Positions 11,705 through 21,820 of a DNA stretch of 64,000 nucleotides are shown here, piece by piece. This stretch comes from Ditylenchus dipsaci (lineage: Eukaryota > Nematoda > Chromadorea > Rhabditida > Anguinidae): the NCBI GenBank assembly GCA_004194705.1, contig SADC01000943.1:62001-126000 (forward strand), in the 5' to 3' direction. Within the stretch, counting starts at the first letter, position 1. Each line of letters opens with the position of its first letter. A program made the position numbers and the translations under genes. Below the pieces are notes generated by a model, which saw only the letters and a list, made by a program, of their open reading frames with translations, had not been told where the DNA came from and did no database searches.

Positions 11705-12135
11705 TGCTGTCGCTTGAAACCACACCAAAATACTGATCCCCCAAAAATTACTGAATTCCCACAGTAAATACCTAAAGAAGAGTATTTCTCCAGGTTTTTT
11801 GTTGTAAAATGTATTTTTTTTGGATCAAGTTGTAGCTCTGAGTCTCTAGTTTTTGAAAAGCTATTCACTGGCTCGATGTGATGTGGCAAGTGAGAGAACT
11901 AATGGTTTTGAAAAATGCGAGGTGGTTTCATAAAAATACTTTTTTCAATTTTTTCTGTACACATTGAGCCAGTTAATAGCTTATTAGAAACTAGAGTTTC
12001 AGAGCGGCCTGTTGATCTGAAAAAATAAATTTACGATTGAAAAACATTGAGAAATATTTTTGTTCAGGTATTTACTGGAGGAAATCAGTAATTTACTGGG
12101 GAAATCAGTATTTTGATGTGTGATTTCAAATCTAG
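11705..12135. repeat. Degenerate foldback
   Basis: The left arm (CCACACCAAAATACTGATCC, ACAGTAAATACCT, AGCTATTCACTGGCTCGATG) is mirrored with many mismatches by the right arm (TTGAGCCAGTTAATAGCTTA, GGTATTTACTG, GAAATCAGTATTTTGATGTG). The centre lies near 11920. It looks like an old foldback transposon. Confidence 0.55.
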
Positions 12136-12148
12136 CCACTCTTCAATA

Positions 12149-12853
12149 CAGTCAAACCCCGATATAGTGCACCTTGGATATAGTGTACAGTCTTACCCCG
12201 GTTTAGTGCGACCCCTGGTAACCGGAAAAAAGTCGCACTAAATAGGAGTCGCCCTAAATCGAGGGCGCACTAAATCGGGGTTTGACTGTACAGTCAAACC
12301 TCTATATAACGCCCCCCCCCCCCCTAAAAGTTCGTTCCCACCTTGGGTCCGACACTTTTTTCAGCTCGATTTTCAAAGCTTTTTTTAAATTCTCTTTGAC
12401 AGTCTGGTCGCAAATATCGCAAGGATTCCAATTTTGCCGATCATTTTTCACTATTTGAATAATTTTACTTTTAAAAAATACAAAACCTCTATATAACGGC
12501 CCTCTAATTTTTTTTAGAGGGCCGTTATATAGAGGTTTTGTATTTTTTAAAAGTAAAATTATTCAAATAGTGAAAAACGATCGGCAAAATTGGAATCCTT
12601 GCGATATTTGCGACCAGACTGTTAAAACAGAATTTAAAAATAGGTTTGAAAATCGAGCTAAAAAAAATTTCGGACCCAAGGTGGGAACGAACTTTTAGGG
12701 GGGGGCGTTATATAGAGGTTTGACTGTATATACTTTTTTCGAATTTGGTTGGTTTTGTTGAGAAATGGCTCAGACCATACTCTAGATATAGTGTAACCTC
12801 GATATAGTGTAGATTTAATCTGGCCCATCGGGACTACACTCGGGGTTTGACTG
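12149..12853. mobile_element. Tigger-type element carrying two nested Tigger elements
   Basis: The outer element begins CAGTCAAACCCCGATATAGT after TA and ends ACACTCGGGGTTTGACTG before TA. Inserted in it are 12188-12288 (101 bp, ends CAGTCTTACCCCGG and CGGGGTTTGACTG) and 12291-12726 (436 bp). The two inner elements lie end to end and share a single TA (12289-12290), so one used the target duplication of the other. The parts left of the outer element are only 12149-12185 and 12729-12853. Confidence 0.8.
12291..12726. mobile_element. Tigger-type foldback, 436 bp, near-perfect palindrome
   Basis: Ends CAGTCAAACCTCTATATAACG and its complement, with TA on both sides. The arms are reverse complements over almost their whole length, with centre near 12508 (CTCTAATTTTTTTTAGAG). 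Subterminal blocks GTTCGTTCCCACCTTGGGTC and GCAAGGATTCCAATTTTGCC recur in the elements at 33.7, 44.2 and 47.9 kb, defining one family. Confidence 0.88.
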
Positions 12854-12859
12854 TAACTG

Positions 12860-13391
12860 GTGTGAAAAAAATTTCAGACAACCTTTGAAATTTTTATTTT
12901 AAATAAAATTTTTGGATTAGTTAGAGAATACTTCTAGCACTCGCATGAAGAAAATACCTAGGAGTCGTGAAGTGTCAACCTAGTAGCAAAAAGGGACATT
13001 TTTAACACAGCAAAGCCTGGTAGGCTCAATGTGGCCATAAGATAGAGCAAAATATGCTGAACATTAGAGTGCGGCTTTTTATTATTTTTATATTTGACCA
13101 ATTAGAAAAAGGTGTCCAATGGGTAGAAAATCCCGCATGTTACAAAAATCAAGGTAGATAAAAGTTTTCAAGTGCTGCGTCTGAATTTCGTACTTAACCT
13201 AAACTCATAATATACCCAAATAACCCCGGTGATTCTGCTTTCAAAATGCAGATTGATTTCGAGCTTTTGCTCGAGCATTTGTTATTTTTCGAGCAAATAA
13301 TAAGCAGTTAACAGTTAAACTGGGCTTATATATCGAGGTTTGGCTGTAGGCCAAGCTTATGCTCGTTTCACAACCCTATCTTGAAAGGGGT
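12860..13391. other. No gene seen
   Basis: AT-rich spacer. The only recognisable piece is a solitary Tigger-like end (ATATATCGAGGTTTGGCTGTA, near 13328-13348). A GAGC-rich patch at 13255-13305 (TTCGAGCTTTTGCTCGAGCA) recurs near 29410-29470. Confidence 0.45.
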
Positions 13392-13399
13392 GTGTACTT

Positions 13400-13688
13400 G
13401 GCAAAGGGCTGGTTCTCCGTCGCGGTATTGTCTGTTGACAAAATTCGCCGTCGGCTTGATTCGCCGTCGACAAAATTTGCCGTCGGTCTATTTCTTCAAA
13501 GTCTTGCAAAGCCAATTTCGAGCCTATTTCGTAAGGTAATTTCTTCAAAGTCTTGCAAAGCCAATTTCGAGCCTATTTCGTAAGGCAATTTCGTCGACGG
13601 CGAATTAAACTGACGGCGAATTTCGTCGATGGAATATAAAGCCGATGTCTAATTTTGTCAATAGCAAATACCGAATCAGCCCTCTTCC
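13400..13688. mobile_element. hAT-like MITE, TTCGCCGTCG motif family
   Basis: Flanked by a perfect 8-bp direct repeat GTGTACTT (13392-13399 and 13689-13696). Termini GGCAAAGGGCTGGTTC and the complement of GAATCAGCCCTCTTCC. Inside are repeated AATTCGCCGTCG / CGACGGCGAATT motifs in both orientations and a direct duplication of a ~45-bp block (TTTCTTCAAAGTCTTGCAAA). No coding capacity. Confidence 0.85.
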
Positions 13689-13689
13689 G

Positions 13690-14391
13690 TGTACTTTAGG
13701 TCCGGAATATTTCAAAATTTGCCTTGAGCGGAAAGCCGATCAAAAGATATTTCTTTTGAAATTTATCTCTGTACGATAATACTGCTCCACAGCCTTTCAA
13801 AATTTGAATTTCCTTGTAGTTCAACTCAAACAAAACGCCAAGAATTAAGTTGCCGTTTTTACGCGCCTTTTTAATTTTTTTGTCTTTTCTTCACCGAAAT
13901 GTACTGTTTTTTGCAAAAAGCACAGGGTCTTTTACTCCAAAAGAACTTTTGTTTAGAAATTACATCGTATGCCTTTTTCAAAATCTTGTTTGTCCATTAC
14001 ATGAGCTCCGTGAAAAATATTCTGGCATCCCATAACTAGTTATGCATCATGTCAATAAATGTACTAAAAATGTCAGGAAAATTATGTCAGGCAAATTTTT
14101 CGGTGGGGACCAGCAATTTTTTTCTTGCTATTTTTTTTGCTCTCGTTCTACCCCATCCGACGAAAATTTTCTGCATACTTTTTAAAAGTAGGATAAGGTC
14201 ATAAATATTAAATTTTAGTTGAAACAAGGGATTGGTGGTTTTGCCTTAATTTGCAGTGTAACGCGCTAGTACTCCCATTTAGACAGTCTGGTTGCGAGTT
14301 AGACAGTCCGGACCTCAAGCCGAACGTCCACGAAGAAAAGCAGCGGGAAACAATAATACGAAACTAAGAGCACCAAAACACTTTATCAAAC
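13690..14391. other. No gene seen upstream of the eL33 fragment
   Basis: AT-rich with no clear exon. 14260-14340 is somewhat GC-richer (repeated AGACAGTC near 14280-14312) and is probably the distal 3' flank of the minus-strand eL33 exon. Confidence 0.4.
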
Positions 14392-14397
14392 TTTATT
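14392..14397 (-). terminator. Polyadenylation signal of the eL33 exon
   Basis: AATAAA on the minus strand (seen as TTTATT on plus), 66 bases beyond the eL33 stop codon. This is a canonical position for cleavage and polyadenylation. Confidence 0.7.
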
Positions 14398-14462
14398 CAG
14401 CGGCGGTATCATGAACGAGGAGGATAACACGGGAATTCCAATCATGAGAGTTCTAGACAATT

Positions 14463-14662
14463 TCAGATGGTGCTTGGATAGAGCATCACACAGATTTGCT
14501 TTCCAATGGCATGCGGCAGCAGGTTGTAATGAAACTTCCCTCGGACGAAGCTAGAATTGCCATGAACATGGGTGATGCGGCCCCAAATGGTACAAATACG
14601 CTGCCCTTGCGACCTTTGTAGACGTAGACCGCACGCTTGTCGACGTAGAAATTAGCATCTTC
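14463..14662 (-). pseudogene. RpL35A: Ribosomal protein eL33 (L35a), last exon, frame-slipped
   Basis: The acceptor CTATGCCTTTCAG precedes an exon whose first part reads [17 protein letters not shown]. After a one-base frame change it continues [20 protein letters not shown] and ends [18 protein letters not shown]. This is the C-terminal half of eL33, whose family signature is the KRxxYVYK segment, IWGxxxxxHGNSGxVRxKF and a final MLYPSxI. The slip lies at a GGG run (14604-14606), where one extra G would restore the frame. The N-terminal exons are not found upstream: the histone-like gene occupies that space. This is therefore a detached 3' exon, a chimeric locus or a misassembly. eL33 acts in the large ribosomal subunit in the cytosol. 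Confidence 0.75.
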
Positions 14663-14704
14663 CTGAAAGGCATAGGGTAAATTATTATAACGATAGAATC
14701 GACA

Positions 14705-14735
14705 TACAGTCAAATCTCGGTTTACCAACATCCGA
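14705..14735. mobile_element. Solitary Tigger-type terminus at the H2B/eL33 junction
   Basis: TACAGTCAAATCTCGGTTTACC has the form of a Tigger-family end. It begins exactly where the H2B-like reading frame loses homology. No partner end is present, so the element has been internally deleted or recombined, and it may mark the breakpoint joining the two gene fragments. Confidence 0.55.
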
Positions 14736-15301
14736 GACGAACGGAAGTCTGCATTTCGCGAAAAGAAAGAGCACGAGTCTTGCCATAATTGACCAGGCGG
14801 GCGGATTCATCCAGCAAGCGGTCGAAGAGATCCTTAACCTGAGAAAGTGACTAAATTACTACACTACATTCGCGAAATATACCCACCATAGAATTTATGA
14901 AAGACGGCCTGAGCAATCTTGTGAGGACCATCATCTGTAAGCAGCTTGCGCACATGATTCCCTGGAACAGTGAAACGTACAAAATATCTAGCATGTCAAA
15001 TAACTCTAAAATTTACCAGTAAAGGATTGGTACCAAGCCTGTTTTTGCGCTCCCAAACTTTTGCTCTTCTTTCCGTTCAGCCAGTTTCGCTAAAACAAAA
15101 GACTTATAACCACTATCAAAGAGTAAGGTAAAGCAGCTTACAAAGACGGATTCTTGTAGCGGACTTAGCTCGCTCACTAGAATTTTTCTTAGCTTGTTTC
15201 GCACGCTTACCCTTCTCCCATCTTTTCTTGGATGCCGCTGCACGAATTTCAGATAAAGACGAACCATCTTGCTCGGAATACATTCTTCTGGTGGAGACCA
15301 T
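14722..15301 (-). CDS. Histone H2B-like gene with four exons, C-terminus truncated
   Basis: Four minus-strand exons (15301-15142, 15089-15017, 14961-14887, 14838-14722) are separated by introns of 52, 55 and 48 nt with good GT-AG ends. Exon 1 encodes a Lys/Arg-rich tail (KKRWEKGKRAKQAKKN). Exons 3-4 give HVRKLLTDDGPHKIAQAVFH, then KDLFDRLLDESARLVNY and ALSFREMQTSVRL. These follow the H2B fold through helix 2 (compare NDIFERIAxEASRLAHY and TITSREIQTAVRL). The usual LLPGELAKHAVSEGTK helix is missing: after VRL the frame enters a Tigger end and stops. Two frames compete in exons 1-2; the tail frame from 15301 and the frame that joins exon 3 differ by one base, so an indel is likely. Introns imply a replication-independent variant, unlike canonical intronless histone genes. 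The acceptor TTTTTTAG just before the ATG suggests a 5' UTR intron or trans-splicing. Confidence 0.7.
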
Positions 15302-15985
15302 CGTTAGCTCTAAAAAACGAAGAGTTTATTTTTGCATGAGATGCTTCAAATTTGCATTTTTAGAGCTTTTCTATATACCAAAACGTAGCTCACATATTCA
15401 ACTACTTGAAAAGTTGAGCCGAATTTCGTGAAGATGTTATTTTAGAAACTAGAGACCAGTTAAAGCAAAGAACAGGCATTTTCTCGAGTAAAAATAGGGG
15501 TTTTTGCGTTTCCCATCTAACTTTTGTATAAAACACCCAAAATTTGTATTTTTTGTATACGTCCTTGGTACCAAAATGCAGCAAATTTACTCCTCCATCT
15601 AGTCTCCGGTTTTGTTTGAGAAAAAATAGACACAAAAACTCGGCAGGATCTCAATCATGTCAATGAGTCGTAGATTTTTTTCTGAAAATTTTCACAGAAA
15701 TTTATTGTGGTTTTGAAATTTCAACTGTTTTATGGGCAAGTGATGGCTCATTCGAAAGGCCTAAATGTGAGGAACATTTTGGCTAAAGCATGCAGAAGCC
15801 GAAAGTGAAAAAACCAGATCAGAGTCATGAAGCAAAAAAGGCCTCAAATTGACTATTTTTAATAACTTTTTTGTTTGGCGCCAAATATCCCTAATACACT
15901 AAGATTCAAATTTTGAAAGGCTGTGCTCCATTGACCCTTCTAGGCACAACTCCGTGCTCCCCTTTTCTGTTGATCCAAAATGGCC
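15302..15985. other. No gene seen
   Basis: AT-rich spacer upstream of the H2B-like gene. No exon with both splice sites and no complete repeat was recognised. Confidence 0.4.
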
Positions 15986-16144
15986 CTAGAGTTGAGAGCG
16001 GAATTTTCGAATCATCAATCGTCCATCTTTATCTATCTGGATTATGTTCTTGATTCGAGCGTAATCTCCACACTGGAAATCATATGATGCATAGTTTGCA
16101 GGCTTAGACTTCTTGGTAGCGACAAGATCTGTTCCTTTACCAGT
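15986..16144 (-). CDS. Probable terminal exon, unknown gene
   Basis: On the minus strand the acceptor CGCAGCTAG is followed by 52 open codons that read GKGTDLVATKKSKPANYASY, then GDYARIKNIIQIDKDGRLMI, and end RKFRSQL-stop. Codon content is clearly less AT-biased than the surroundings. I do not recognise the domain. It lies on the same strand as the kinase-like exons (16691-20911) and the H2B-like gene and could be a last exon of a gene between them. Confidence 0.4.
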   Translation of the reverse strand, partial: TGKGTDLVATKKSKPANYASYDFQCGDYARIKNIIQIDKDGRLMIRKFRSQL

Positions 16145-16690
16145 CTAGCTGCGAGACTCACACCACCGCTCACATAAAAATGTAGCTTCTAGTTGTAAGA
16201 AGTTCCAAAGTTGAAAAACGAGTTTCTCTTGAAGCTATGCTGCAATGGTTTTATTGGCTTTGCAAATTCTCAAAAAAATAAATCTGGTTATTCAGAGAAT
16301 TGTGAGATATTTGCTTTGAAATTCGCTGATACTGATGGTGTTGTTGTATCAAAGGAAGAAAAACAAATTTGTTTGCATTGTTTCCGTTCGAGACAATTTT
16401 TCAAATATCCCGGACCTCAAGTACACACCTCTTTGAACTATTAAATCTACTTTTATTGAAAATGTTCAGAAAGGTCACTTTTTTATCAGGCCGGAGATTT
16501 CCAAATTTCTTTTGCTTAATTTTGAAGTGTTATGATTTTTTCACTTAATGCTCAAGTATAAAAAAACATAGTGAAATTGCTATTAATTGGACACTTAATG
16601 CAGCAATAGTTTATTATAAAATTTAGTTGAATAGTAAATAAAAATACCCGACTTTAAACCTCACCTTAAACACTCCTGTCCTTGCATGCT

Positions 16691-19600
16691 TTATATTTTC
16701 TTCAACAATTTTTTATCTTTTTCGGCATCACCGGTGTTAACTTCAAAAACGTGTCTGCCAACTATCATTTTGTGCATTAATATTCCTATCATAAACCAGC
16801 TTTCAAATGCCTGAGAAGTATAAATCAAATTAAACACGAAACGTTGCTAAACCAGATTTTACACTCGGAAATGGGCATATAGGAATTTTATCAAGGCTAC
16901 CAGATGAGCTATTGATAAAGCTTAGATAAGATAGATAGTTGATAAATTGATAAAGCGGATGTTGCTCTAAAATTGAAATAAAAAAGAAAGAATCAGTCCG
17001 AGCATCTGCACTGGAATCAAGTTAGGATTCTTATGCAAATTATTCAAAAGCTATATGAATTTTTGAAGCAATATGTGCTTAGTCAATAGCTTATTTTACA
17101 GCCTTAGACCGCAACTACGTGATGTCAGAAGGAAACTAAAAATATCGCAGCAACTAACAAACATTCAGCAACTAACAAACATTTTTAACAAACTAACAAA
17201 CAACTAACAAACACGCACCAACAAACATTTGAAAAACGAGGATTCTGTTTCCGCGAATCTTAATGAGCAGCAGGGTTGGCAAGGTGTGGCTCTTTCGGCC
17301 CCGGTGTAGCTTTTTTGAGAAGAAGTTTTTTTTCTTTTCATCACTTTTTTTCAATTATTTTTTACATACCAGTTGAAAGACATCTTCATTACCCTTTTAT
17401 TGAAGTCTTGAAAACGTGTGTTATAATTCGAAAATTCAAAGCACCATCTCATGCAAATTCTGCAAAAGGGGTGTAGCTTCTTTGTAGCCGAAAAAGCCAC
17501 CACCTGCCAACCATGGTGAGCAGTCTGTTTTAGCATCCGCAAACAGCCGCCTCAATGTGTGTGCGTTTTTATAGATATCCACGTACCCTTACGGTTTAGT
17601 CATCTGCCTGCAAAAACAAACAATTTTTTTTTGCTAAAAATCTTTGCGGGTTGGCGCAGTTAAGCTTGACCAAATCAATATCTTGACTTAATAAAAATAT
17701 TTTTCATCACCTCTATCATCATTTTCTGCACTAATGATTTAATCTGCGAATTGTTCGAAGTTTGTAGTCGTTTAGCTTCTTTGATTTGTGTGACATGTTT
17801 TTTCAGAAGTATAGAGGTACCAAAGTCACATAACTAAAAAGCAGACAAAACTTTTGGCTATATATATGGCATTTGAATAGCATAATAAGTTTTTGGGAGC
17901 GTAACTTTTTTTAAGTGTGCCATGCTTTTTTACGTTTTTTTGAAAAGGCAAAAATCTGGCAAGTTATTTTAAAATTATAACACCAATCAAGTAGCAATGC
18001 AATTCATCTGCCTGATGGTGTTATCACTTCAAGTGTGAAGTTTTTCAAAGTGAAAAGACCTTTTTCTTTTTTTAAAGACCATTGCCATCTGCGACAACGA
18101 CTGTCCCCTCCAAATTAAAAAAGTATCCTAATCGTTGAACTTCTGTACAGATTTTTCACCTTGGTTTCTAACAAAACTATAGTATATCTAAAAAAATTCT
18201 AGACCTTATTTGTTAGAAACCAAGCTGAAAGATTCGTACAGAAGTGCAATGATAAAGAAATTTTTTGAAGTGGCGGGCGACAATTCAGAACGCATGCGCA
18301 TGCTCGTCTGAAAGACCATGCCTGTCGCGGGCAATGAGAATGAGAACAATAACCAATTTGAAAAATTATATTTAACATTTTCGCAACAAAATGAGTTTCC
18401 CTCGCGCATTCAAACGTGCAAAATTCTCATTGTCGGCAATGGGCGTGTTCCTTTAAAGGCGCATGGCTGTGCGTTTTGAAAGGTTAAGGCGGGAAACGGC
18501 AAATTTTTTTGAATGGTTCTATTTTTGACTTGTCATGCATTTAATCCAGGGTTCCCAAGTAGGTCAAAAATCAGCATATATAATGGCTGATTTATAAGCC
18601 AAAAATTTTTAAATTGCATTTTTATCATGTTTTTAAGCGGATTTTCGCCGAAATTCTGTCCTCTGGGTTGCCAAGTGCCTCAAATTTGATGCTGAATCGA
18701 ACTGTAAAAACAGAATTATTTGTCTATTGATAATTTCTGAGTACAGACCATTTTAAAAAATCACAGATTTTCGAAAATTTGCCAAATCTGTAAAATGGTC
18801 TGTACTCAGAAATTATCAATAAACAAAGAATTCTGTTTTTGCAGTTCGATTCAGCATTAACGATTCAGCTTATACTACTTTCAAAAACTAGGCAGAAAAC
18901 TTAAAAAATCTAGATGAGAATGAATTTAAAATTATTTGAGAAAAAAAAGTGCTGGTCCCGCCTGTTCTGCAGGCACGCCCTTTTAAGGAACATACTTGTT
19001 AATGAAAATGAGACTTTGACAAATTCAAATTTCTCTTTGGTTTCTCACTATACTCTTTGAAGTTATTTCGAGCGACTTAAAAGAGTAGACTGCGAGACGA
19101 AAGAAGGTCTCGCGCGCATTTGAATTTGCCAAATTTTCATTTGTACCAACAAGTATGGTCCTTTAACTAGACAGAAAGGATGCCATTTTACACAAAGGTG
19201 ATATTTTTACGCATGGTAGTCTTAATATTCAAGAAATAAGTGGCCAAATCAAACAGTTAACAAAAAAATTTAGAATTTATATTACTGTTACCTTTACAAT
19301 TCTTCCGGGCACATATTTTTTCTCGAAACTTTTCGAAATATAGTTTTTTGCAAACATTATATTTTCGGGATCTGGGTAAAAAATGATTCCGTTGTTATAT
19401 AGACAGTCAACTGCTTTAGCTATTTGAGCTAAGTAGATTTGTGACACTTTTCTCTTGTTTCCATGTTTGTTTCATGTTTTAAATCTCCCAGCATATAATC
19501 AAGTATTTGGCCATCTAATAATTCCATCACTACGCGATGATACTTAAAAATCTGTCCATTCTTTTCGAAAACATGTTCAATGGGTTCCTAAAAGTATGCT

Positions 19601-20911
19601 AAAACCAAGTGTTGCCAGTTTGGGCTGCCAGAAAATAATTTATTTTGTCGAGAATTTCTGCTTGAGGGACAATGCAGGAAAAATTTAAAAAATTAAATGA
19701 ATAAACCAGGGTTCGTGATAGTCCTTTTTAAAAAGAATTGTCCTTTTTTCGGGACCCGAAATCTTTTTTATTTTTGAAGTTTTTAGTCAAATCTTTTTGG
19801 ACTGGATAAAATGAAATAAAACCTTTTTTTACGCAAATGTCTTTTTTTCGAAAGTTTTCATTACGAATAAAGGAATAAACTAATTCAAATAATTGAAATA
19901 AATTAATTTAAAAATTACAGTTTTTTTTCTTTTTAAGTGTATTTCAGCTTTTTTTTCGATTTAGTTAAGTCTCGATATAGTGGCACTTCGATGTGGTGAC
20001 ACCTCGAGCACGATTTTGTTGGTTTTGTTCTTAATAGAGCAAATTAGACCATCGATATAATGACACTTCGGTATAGTGACACCTAGCGCCGCTCCCGACT
20101 AACACAATAATTCTCGATGCAGTGACTGCATCGAGTATGACACTCTTGATGACAGGTGACACTCTTGATAAAAAAAAAAGAGGACTCCGAGGATACTTTT
20201 CCTCTCACTGATGCCCTGGACGACTTCTTCTAGAAAGAGCGCCGTAAGAAGCAGAAGCTGCCGAAAATTACTAGTTATTTTTCGTCGAACTGTTGATATT
20301 TGTTTGTTGAAGTGGTGTATAATGTTCATTCTTGAATAAAGTGCTTTTCTTTGAGCATTGTGAGTACAGTCTCGATATAGTGACAGTTTTTCAGCTTTGA
20401 TTATAAAGTCTTGATATAGTGACACTCCACTATAGTCACACCCTCTATACAGTGACACCTAGCGCCGGTCCCGAGGGTGTCACTATATCGACACTTGACT
20501 GTTTATAAAATGTGTTACTAGACGTAGAATTAAAAGTGCTTTTACCTAAAGGAAAACTGCAAGTAATTGAATTTTTTTGTAAAATTATAATTTTTGTAAA
20601 TTTTGTAAGATAAAATTAAAATTACATATCCAAATATGAATAATTTTAAAATTTTACTGCTTGTTAAACTACATTTACCTTGTCATAGCATATAAGTCTT
20701 GCTACAAAGTGGCATTGTTCTTTTAGAGACATGAGGTGTTCTAGAACGTCTAACTCGTTTTTGGTTTTAGCACCATTAACTTGAATATGTTTCATCATAT
20801 AACGTTTTGTTTTATTGTCTTTTTTAATGCAACGAACTTTGGTAAAAAAGCGATTTAGTGCGGACATTCTTGTAGGTGCTTGTTCGTATTCAAAGTCATT
20901 TGGACTTAAAT
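16691..20911 (-). CDS. Divergent protein kinase-like gene (probable pseudokinase), partial
   Basis: Three minus-strand exons were recognised. K1 (20911-20679) reads LSPNDFEYEQ, then VRCIKKDNKTKRYMMKHIQV; this fits the start of a kinase lobe with the ATP-site Lys in YMMK but without a Gly-rich loop. K2 (19587-19292), joined in phase 0, reads VVMELLDGQILDYM, then after a one-base slip QIYLAQIAKAVDCLYNNGII and FYPDPENIMF. This is the catalytic-loop region, where the usual HRDLKPENI has become FYPDPENIM, losing the HRD Asp. K3 (16810-16691) reads SWFMIGILMHKMIVGRHVFE, matching the WSLGVLLYEMLVGxxPFE helix of the C-lobe, and soon stops. The activation-loop exon was not found. Loss of the Gly loop and HRD motif suggests a catalytically dead scaffold or a pseudogene. 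Introns contain hAT, Tigger and foldback elements. Confidence 0.6.
17148..17228. repeat. ACTAACAAAC microsatellite
   Basis: Irregular tandem repeats of CAACTAACAAACA over about 80 bases, within the kinase-like gene region. Confidence 0.8.
17271..17515. mobile_element. hAT-like MITE, 245 bp
   Basis: Ends CAGGGTTGGCAAGGTGTGGC and the complement of GCCACCACCTGCCAACCATG. The flanks ATGAGCAG (17263-17270) and GTGAGCAG (17516-17523) match at 7 of 8 positions, fitting the hAT 8-bp duplication. GTGTAGCTTC motifs lie inside both ends. Confidence 0.7.
18142..18243. repeat. Small foldback
   Basis: ACTTCTGTACAGATTTTTCA with CTTGGTTTCTAACAAA is mirrored by TTTGTTAGAAACCAAG and TTCGTACAGAAGT around a ~30-nt loop. 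Confidence 0.7.
18690..18862. repeat. Foldback
   Basis: TGCTGAATCGAACTGTAAAA is mirrored by TTTTTGCAGTTCGATTCAGCA, and AATTTCTGAGTACAGACCAT by its complement. Centre near 18770. Nearly perfect arms of ~75 bp. Confidence 0.8.
18991..19164. mobile_element. Foldback of the AAGGACCATACTTGTT family
   Basis: Ends TTAAGGAACATACTTGTTAA and the complement of AACAAGTATGGTCCTTTAA. Inside are CGCGCGCATTTGAATTTG and ACTCTTTGAAGTTATTTCGAG. The same blocks recur at 47640-47824 and, diverged, at 59930-60125 and 18300-18460, so this is a distinct repeat family. Confidence 0.7.
19964..20501. mobile_element. Tigger-type remnant with adjoining MITE
   Basis: The left end (AGTCTCGATATAGTGGCACT, 19970) opens a remnant that includes the tail of a transposase gene (20183-20296) and an AATAAA at 20335. 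A second short element (20366-20501) follows, with ends CAGTCTCGATATAGTGACAG and ATATCGACACTTGACTG. Repeated GTGACACC motifs lie inside. All of it sits in an intron of the kinase-like gene. Confidence 0.7.
20183..20296 (+). pseudogene. Tigger/pogo transposase C-terminal tail, broken
   Basis: An open frame reads DSEDTFPLTDALDDFF, then an in-frame TAG, then KERRKKQKLPKITSYF and a stop. The final PKITSYF resembles the QTKITDFF-type tail of pogo-family transposases, which is PCNA-binding-like in the Drosophila pogo protein. The basic stretch before it could be a nuclear signal. An AATAAA 39 bases downstream fits the end of a gene. The TAG and missing body make it a relic. Confidence 0.55.
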
Positions 20912-21164
20912 CTGAAAAGTTGCGGAGAACATAACAGTGGTTAAGTTAGCCAGCGCTTTTTTTTTCCTATCAAGCGCCTTTTTGCTACATTAATTACCAT
21001 ATGTTAAGCATTTACAACCGACGCTCAATTCGAAAACACTTTGCCTCTCGAAATTTGACAGCCATTTTCGGTTGAGCTTGGGGCACCAAGACAAAACAAA
21101 CAAAATATATACCGCCATTTTTATTAATTCCAAAATATCTTTACTATGTTTTTTTAAAAAGAAC
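20912..21164. other. No gene seen
   Basis: Upstream flank of the first recognised kinase-like exon. One or more upstream exons are expected because that exon starts in phase 1, but none was identified. Confidence 0.35.
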
Positions 21165-21420
21165 TTTTCAAAAAGACCCTCTATGCATTTTTGATTAAGA
21201 CTCTTGTCCGAAATTATGTCTAAGGTTAGTGAGTGCGCGCATTTTCAACCAGCGAATGTTTCAGTTAATAGTATAGATTTTCAATAGTATAGATTTTTTT
21301 TACCCTTCGGGGGCTTGAGGGCTTCGGCTTGGTGGCTTGCAGTGGATATGCGCCCACTCACTACAATAGAGGTGCAATAAACCTGCATACCAGATTTTCT
21401 TTATGCAGTAGGGCTCAGTT
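21165..21420. repeat. Degenerate copy of the GC-cored R repeat family
   Basis: ATTATGTCTAAGGTTAGTGAGTGCGCGC, CCCTTCGGGGGCTTGAGG and GCATACCAG...TTTATGCAGTAGG follow the order of family R (see 60740-60970) with many changes. Confidence 0.55.
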
Positions 21421-21820
21421 AACAAAAATTATTTTTCAAGTTTTATCTTTTAGAGTCTCTTGTCTTTTCACTTTAATTGAATTTGCTTAGTTTTTAGTTT
21501 TGATATGTTTATTCGGTTAGGTTTACGATATTTATAACAAAACGACACTTTAAAATCACCACGCTAAGGTGGGTTGCCTAGGGTGGTGGCTTTAAAGGTT
21601 TGACTGTTGTTATTTGATTAAAAATCTCTTTAGCTCAGTTACTTAAAATTACGTGAAATAGAGGGTTAACTGTATTTGTTGCTGAAAATATTTTCATTAT
21701 TTTTAGCCTACCCTTGTCGTTGTGCATGCTTGTCATAGCTTGGGTAGATTGTGGTTCATAAGTGTATGACTGCTTCGAATTTTGTTCGCTTATCTTGCTA
21801 GATTCATCTGAAAAAAGTTA

